A stretch of 64,000 nt of DNA from G965197555 sp965197555. Its GTDB lineage: Bacteria > Chloroflexota > Dehalococcoidia > Lucifugimonadales > UBA3495. The notes beneath the pieces are model-generated. The model made no database searches, was not told where the DNA came from, and saw only the letters and a program-made list of their open reading frames with translations. The position numbers and the translations under genes are program-made. The stretch is from positions 3,224,001-3,288,000 of the forward strand of contig OZ240213.1 in NCBI GenBank assembly GCA_965197555.1, given 5' to 3'. Below are positions 60,568-64,000 of this stretch, piece after piece. The first letter of the stretch is position 1. Each line of letters begins with the position of its first letter.

Positions 60568-61440
60568 ATGACGCAAATCCCCCGTGACGAATGGGTCACG
60601 CTAAACGGGTTAAATTTCCACTACCGGAATTGGGGAGGCACAGGCCAACCAGTCATCCTGCTCCACGGCCTAGCTTCAACGTGCCACATCTGGGACCTGG
60701 TGGCCCCGCTTCTGGCCCAGGACTTTGCTGTGGTTGCCATGGACCAGCGGGGGCACGGCGACAGCGCCAAGCCGGACAACGGCTATGATTTCGCCACGGT
60801 CAGCGGCGACGTTTCGTTGCTGGCAAATGCGTTGGGACTGGATGCGCCGATAATAGTCGGCCATTCCTGGGGCGGTGACGTTGCTTTGGAGCTGGCAGTG
60901 GCCGAACCGGGCCTGCCCAAAGGTCTCGTTTTTGTTGACGGCGGCATGATCAATCCATCGGCCCGCTACTCAAGCTTGGACCAGGCCCGGGAACAGATGG
61001 CGCCTCCGGTCTTTAGCGGGGTCAACCCCCAACAATTTTCCCAGCGAGTCCGCCAAGGACCCTTGGGAAGCTTCATGACAGAACAAATCGAAGAAATTGT
61101 CCTTGCCAATTTTGAGGTTTTGGCCGACGGGACGATCAGAGCCAGGCTGTCTAGGGACAATCACATACGCATAATTGAAGCACTGTGGGACCATCACCCC
61201 CCTGACCTGTATCCAGAAGTAAGCTGCCCTGTCTTGGTCATGCCGGCCCGTCAGCAGAGTGACCCGGCCACCGCTGACCGACGAGAAACTCGGGAGAAGT
61301 CGGTAGCCTCAGTGGAAGCTGCCTTAGCGATGAGCAAGACCGTCTGGCTGGAAGACAGCATTCACGATGTGCCCATCCAACGACCCGAGTTGGTCGCCGG
61401 TGTTATTGCTGAGCACATCCGTGGCGGGTTCTTCGGTTAG
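60568..61440 (+). CDS. alpha/beta hydrolase
   Basis: 290 residues with the fold's usual marks: oxyanion segment VILLHGLASTCHIWD, DQRGHGDSAKPD, nucleophile elbow VGHSWGGDVALELA (Ser near 97), and His in EDSIHDVPIQRP near the end. The general acid is probably in VLVMPARQQSD. The substrate is not predictable; relatives include haloalkane, epoxide and ester hydrolases. It lies 90 bp downstream of comE in the same direction and may belong to the operon. Confidence 0.88.
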   Translation: MTQIPRDEWVTLNGLNFHYRNWGGTGQPVILLHGLASTCHIWDLVAPLLAQDFAVVAMDQRGHGDSAKPDNGYDFATVSGDVSLLANALGLDAPIIVGHSWGGDVALELAVAEPGLPKGLVFVDGGMINPSARYSSLDQAREQMAPPVFSGVNPQQFSQRVRQGPLGSFMTEQIEEIVLANFEVLADGTIRARLSRDNHIRIIEALWDHHPPDLYPEVSCPVLVMPARQQSDPATADRRETREKSVASVEAALAMSKTVWLEDSIHDVPIQRPELVAGVIAEHIRGGFFG

Positions 61441-61466
61441 TTGGACGATTGGCTAAACCTGGCGGG

Positions 61467-61486
61467 ATTGTGGGGAAGCCCACAAT
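61467..61486. terminator. small hairpin between the two hydrolase genes
   Basis: ATTGTGGG-GAAG-CCCACAAT is a perfect 8-bp stem with a stable GNRA-like tetraloop and no following T run. It may be an attenuator or mRNA processing/stability element rather than a full terminator. Confidence 0.4.
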
Positions 61487-61499
61487 TCCACGCTGACCG

Positions 61500-62333
61500 A
61501 TGGACCCAAGGACTCTGGAGGTCAATTCGGGAGGGCTTGTGAGCGCAGCGGACTACTCGTTACTGGATAACCCCACTTCCTCGACGAACTCCTTCTACCC
61601 CAGGCGCGATTGGACAGCCACCCCTCCGGGCGCTGAAGACCACACCATTGCCATGGAGGACGGGGTCCAGCTCTCGTGCCGCTTTTTCCCCGAGGGCCAG
61701 GCCTCCCCGGCAGGGAATGACAATGCTACGATTCTCTTTTTCTACGGCAACGGCGAGACAGCAGTTGGCTACGACAGCATAGCGCCGCTGTACAACCGAA
61801 TTGGGCTCAACTTCTTTGTGGCCGATTATCGGGGATATGGCCTCAGCGGGGGTACTCCGAGTTTCAACGCCATGCTCTCCGACGCTCACATTGTATTGCA
61901 GGGGTTGAGCAAGATCCTGACAGAAAGCGAGTACACCGGCGGAATTTTTGTAATGGGACGGTCCATGGGACGTCACGCGGCCTTCGAAATTGCCGCCAAC
62001 TCCAAGGGCGGGGTCAAGGGCATCATTGTGGAGAGTGGCCGACCCAATTTGGGTCAGTTCGTCCACGGGCTGGAAGAGTCGGCCGCTCGTGACCTGGAGG
62101 CCGATTATAGGGCTAAAGTGGCCTCCATTAGCATTCCCGCATTAGTAATTCACGGTGAACTGGACAACCTGGCGCCGTTACAGCAGGCATTGAGCATGTA
62201 TGAGAGCTTGGCATCTTCCGACAAGCGGTTGCTAACCATCCCCGGTGCGGGCCACAACGACCTGTTGTACGTCGGCATCAATGAATACTTCGCCGCCATC
62301 AAAGACTTTGTGGCCCTTGCCGCCGCCGCTTAG
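61500..62333 (+). CDS. alpha/beta hydrolase (serine aminopeptidase/esterase type)
   Basis: 277 residues. ATILFFYGNGETAVGYDSIA, FFVADYRGYGLSGGTPSFN, nucleophile VMGRSMGRHAAFEIA (Ser in GxSxG), IHGELDNLAPLQQ (Asp) and PGAGHNDLLYV (His) form the catalytic set. It resembles the BAAT/bem46-like group of hydrolases. No signal peptide is seen. ATG 61500 is taken although the ribosome site is weak; an in-frame GTG at 61539 is possible. Confidence 0.85.
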   Translation: MDPRTLEVNSGGLVSAADYSLLDNPTSSTNSFYPRRDWTATPPGAEDHTIAMEDGVQLSCRFFPEGQASPAGNDNATILFFYGNGETAVGYDSIAPLYNRIGLNFFVADYRGYGLSGGTPSFNAMLSDAHIVLQGLSKILTESEYTGGIFVMGRSMGRHAAFEIAANSKGGVKGIIVESGRPNLGQFVHGLEESAARDLEADYRAKVASISIPALVIHGELDNLAPLQQALSMYESLASSDKRLLTIPGAGHNDLLYVGINEYFAAIKDFVALAAAA

Positions 62334-62410
62334 CCCCTTCCTACGGACCCTGTTCCCACTGGCGGACACTGTTGCACTGATAGGGAGGGTCAGCGTCGAA
62401 ACAACGGTCT

Positions 62411-63136
62411 TTAAGGCCTCTTCCGGCCCGTCTTCTCTTCAAACAATTGCCAGGTGCGCTCGTTGAAAGGGTAATATTTGCCCGGTGAGCAATTCTCGAT
62501 CTCCAGTTGGGCTTTGATCACCTCTTCTACCTCCTCCCGCTCGTGAGCAATGGTTATCACCTCATCTACGATGGACCGCGGCACCACCACGGCGCCATCA
62601 TCGTCGCCGACCACTGCATCGCCAGGCCGCACCAGCACTCCGCCGCACTGGATAGCGTCGTTGACCTGCCAGGGCCAGAACTCAGCGGGCCCTTGTTTGG
62701 CGGTTGTCGTGGCGCAATAGACCGGGAAGCCGTACTCCTTCAAAGCCTTGCTGTCCCTGGCTGCGCCGTCGGTTACCAGCCCTCCCACGTTGCGCTGGCG
62801 TAATCGCAGGAATTTGATGTCACCACCGATGGAGCTGTATTGCCAACCCATGGCATCTATGACCAGCACCTCCCCGGGGCCGCACAGCTCAAAAGCCACG
62901 TACTCCGCCGATCGTTCCCCCTTGGGTTTGTCTTCGGCTAAGTCGGGCCGATGGGGCACGAACCGCAGGGTGACGGCCCTGCCGGCCATCTGTTGGCCAG
63001 GTTGCAATGGCCGGGAGCCCTCGACGTAGCCCATGGGCCATCCCTTGACCCACTATGCGTCCATCAAGGTTTGAGTGGGGATCTTGCTCAATATCTCCAG
63101 AGTTTCGTAGGAAATGGGAGGGAGATCGGCCATCAT
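62411..63136 (-). pseudogene. RraA-family aldolase/regulator with an in-frame amber codon
   Basis: From ATG 63136 (AGGAG six bases before) the frame reads MMADLPPISYETLEIL and PTQTLMDA, then TAG (63053-63055), then WVKGWPMGYVEGSRPLQPGQ and on to the end. The segment spanning the stop is conserved in the family, where that position is usually Leu, so TTG to TAG is the likely mutation. The rest is complete: VIDAMGWQYSSIGGD, GLVTDGAARDSKALKEYGFP (catalytic Arg/Asp region), GDAVVGDDDGAVVVP. Family members are HMG/CHA aldolases or RNase E regulators. A shorter product from ATG 63034 is possible. Confidence 0.75.
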
Positions 63137-63559
63137 GTTGCTCCTAACTCGAATTGGCCCCATTTTATCCCTCGGATTGTGCCATGCATATGATTGCCGC
63201 ATGGCGATTCCTAGCCTCTGCTTAGAAGTACGCTGGCCAATATCGCCGTTAAATCACATAGGGGTTGGCGATCCATCCAAGAGGTAACTGAATAAAGTCT
63301 GCAGACCGTCCCTGGCCTGAGGTTCCCCTTGTGCCGGTTGAGACCTGGGAGTAGCATGGATTCACTCCATGATGGATAGAGCTATTCCGCTTATCCGTCC
63401 TGTTAGTAACGGCTGGACTTCTGCCGACGCACGATCCAACGCGATCGATGGCACGCTTGCCTCAGACTATTAGCGACGATTTGCTGGATCTGCCGGCAGC
63501 GGCAAGATTGCAGGGTTTCTCAACATTCTTCAGTAACAATGTCCTATCAGGAGGCCGAG
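63137..63559. other. divergent intergenic stretch
   Basis: Separates the RraA-family gene from the dehydratase gene. A 60-codon frame (63448-63630) overlaps the real gene in another frame and is not supported. No repeat or clear promoter is recognised. Confidence 0.4.
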
Positions 63560-64000
63560 GTGAAAATCACCAATATCGAGACATTCGTGGTGGATGGAGG
63601 GTGGCGGCCCTGGATCTATGTCAAAGTTGAAACCGATGAGGGAGTCACCGGCTACGGGGAGTGCACCGATCCCAGGTCTCCTCAAGGTGTCGTTGGCACT
63701 ATCAAGGACTTGACGCCGGTTTTGATCGGCCAGGACCCTGGAGCATACGAAATGCGTTTCTGGGATATGCTGAGGGCTACGCGCCAGAGTCCCGGCGGCA
63801 TTGCGGCCAAGGCCATTGCCGGAATCGACTGCGCCCTGCTCGACGTTAAAGCCAAGGCCCTGGGCATCTCAGTCACTGAGCTGTTCGGTGGCCCGACCCG
63901 GGATAGCGTTCGGGTCTACTGGTCCCACTGCGGCACCACCCGAGCGCGCTACCCGGAGATGGTGGGAGCGGCGCCGCTGCGGACTATGGAGGACATCGCT
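63560..64000 (+). CDS. mandelate racemase/muconate lactonizing enzyme family protein (3' cut by window edge)
   Basis: GTG 63560 follows AGGAGG by five bases. The 147 visible residues are the N-terminal capping domain and start of the barrel of an enolase-superfamily enzyme: VKITNIETFVVDGGWRPWIY, VETDEGVTGYGECTDPRS, AIAGIDCALLDVKAKALGIS and TELFGGPTRDSVRVYWSHCG. Members are sugar-acid dehydratases, racemases or cycloisomerases that abstract a proton next to a carboxylate. The catalytic residues lie beyond the window. The frame is open to the last base. Confidence 0.88.
   Translation, partial: MKITNIETFVVDGGWRPWIYVKVETDEGVTGYGECTDPRSPQGVVGTIKDLTPVLIGQDPGAYEMRFWDMLRATRQSPGGIAAKAIAGIDCALLDVKAKALGISVTELFGGPTRDSVRVYWSHCGTTRARYPEMVGAAPLRTMEDIA

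Overview
The window is about 60% GC and looks like a chromosome segment of an uncultured bacterium, most likely a Chloroflexota of the Dehalococcoidia/SAR202 type. This is inferred from the mix of genes (class V fructose-bisphosphatase, LLM flavin oxidoreductase, ComDE-type sulfopyruvate decarboxylase, enolase-superfamily dehydratase, DUF255 protein) together with many GC-rich palindromic intergenic repeats. No rRNA is present to prove it.

1-22.5 kb is mostly ordinary chromosome: the C-terminal part of an Lhr-type helicase, an IS110-family element inserted in a REP-like repeat, a DUF255 protein, aspS, fructose-bisphosphatase, a TPR/zinc-ribbon protein, fabI, an LLM oxidoreductase, an aspartic protease, an ATP-grasp/alpha-E/transglutaminase operon, and a five-gene partner-switching operon (STAS, response regulator-PP2C, anti-sigma kinase, periplasmic binding protein, sensor kinase). 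The IS110 left end can be folded by hand into a 5' stem-loop, a target loop and a donor loop. The guides of the target loop match the two sides of the insertion site, so this looks like a readable bridge RNA.

22.5-39 kb is a decaying mobile-DNA zone: three kinds of MITE with visible inverted repeats (two of them also with clear target duplications), a tRNA-Ala, a truncated restriction gene, two IS21 remnants, ruined urease and RNase HI genes, nested transposons, and a few intact genes (msrA, an RNase D-like gene, a collagen-like Cache lipoprotein).

39.4-43.5 kb holds a translationally coupled ubiquitin-like module (CEHH metal-binding protein, JAB peptidase, E1-like ThiF protein) followed by a STAS-like/winged-helix protein and a HEPN protein. 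43.6-48.6 kb is an integrated element with a replication-relaxation protein, an HTH/coiled-coil/membrane protein, a RelE-type toxin, an antitoxin fused to a GIY-YIG domain, and a large serine recombinase. 48.6-58.8 kb is a minus-strand type I restriction-modification locus (hsdM, hsdS, hsdR) packed with four toxin-antitoxin pairs, a HEPN protein and two paralogous zinc-finger-like genes. All three hsd genes look damaged.

59.2-64 kb returns to metabolism: a sulfopyruvate (or phosphonopyruvate) decarboxylase pair behind a near-consensus promoter, two alpha/beta hydrolases, an RraA-family gene broken by an amber codon, and the start of a mandelate racemase/muconate lactonizing enzyme gene that leaves the window.
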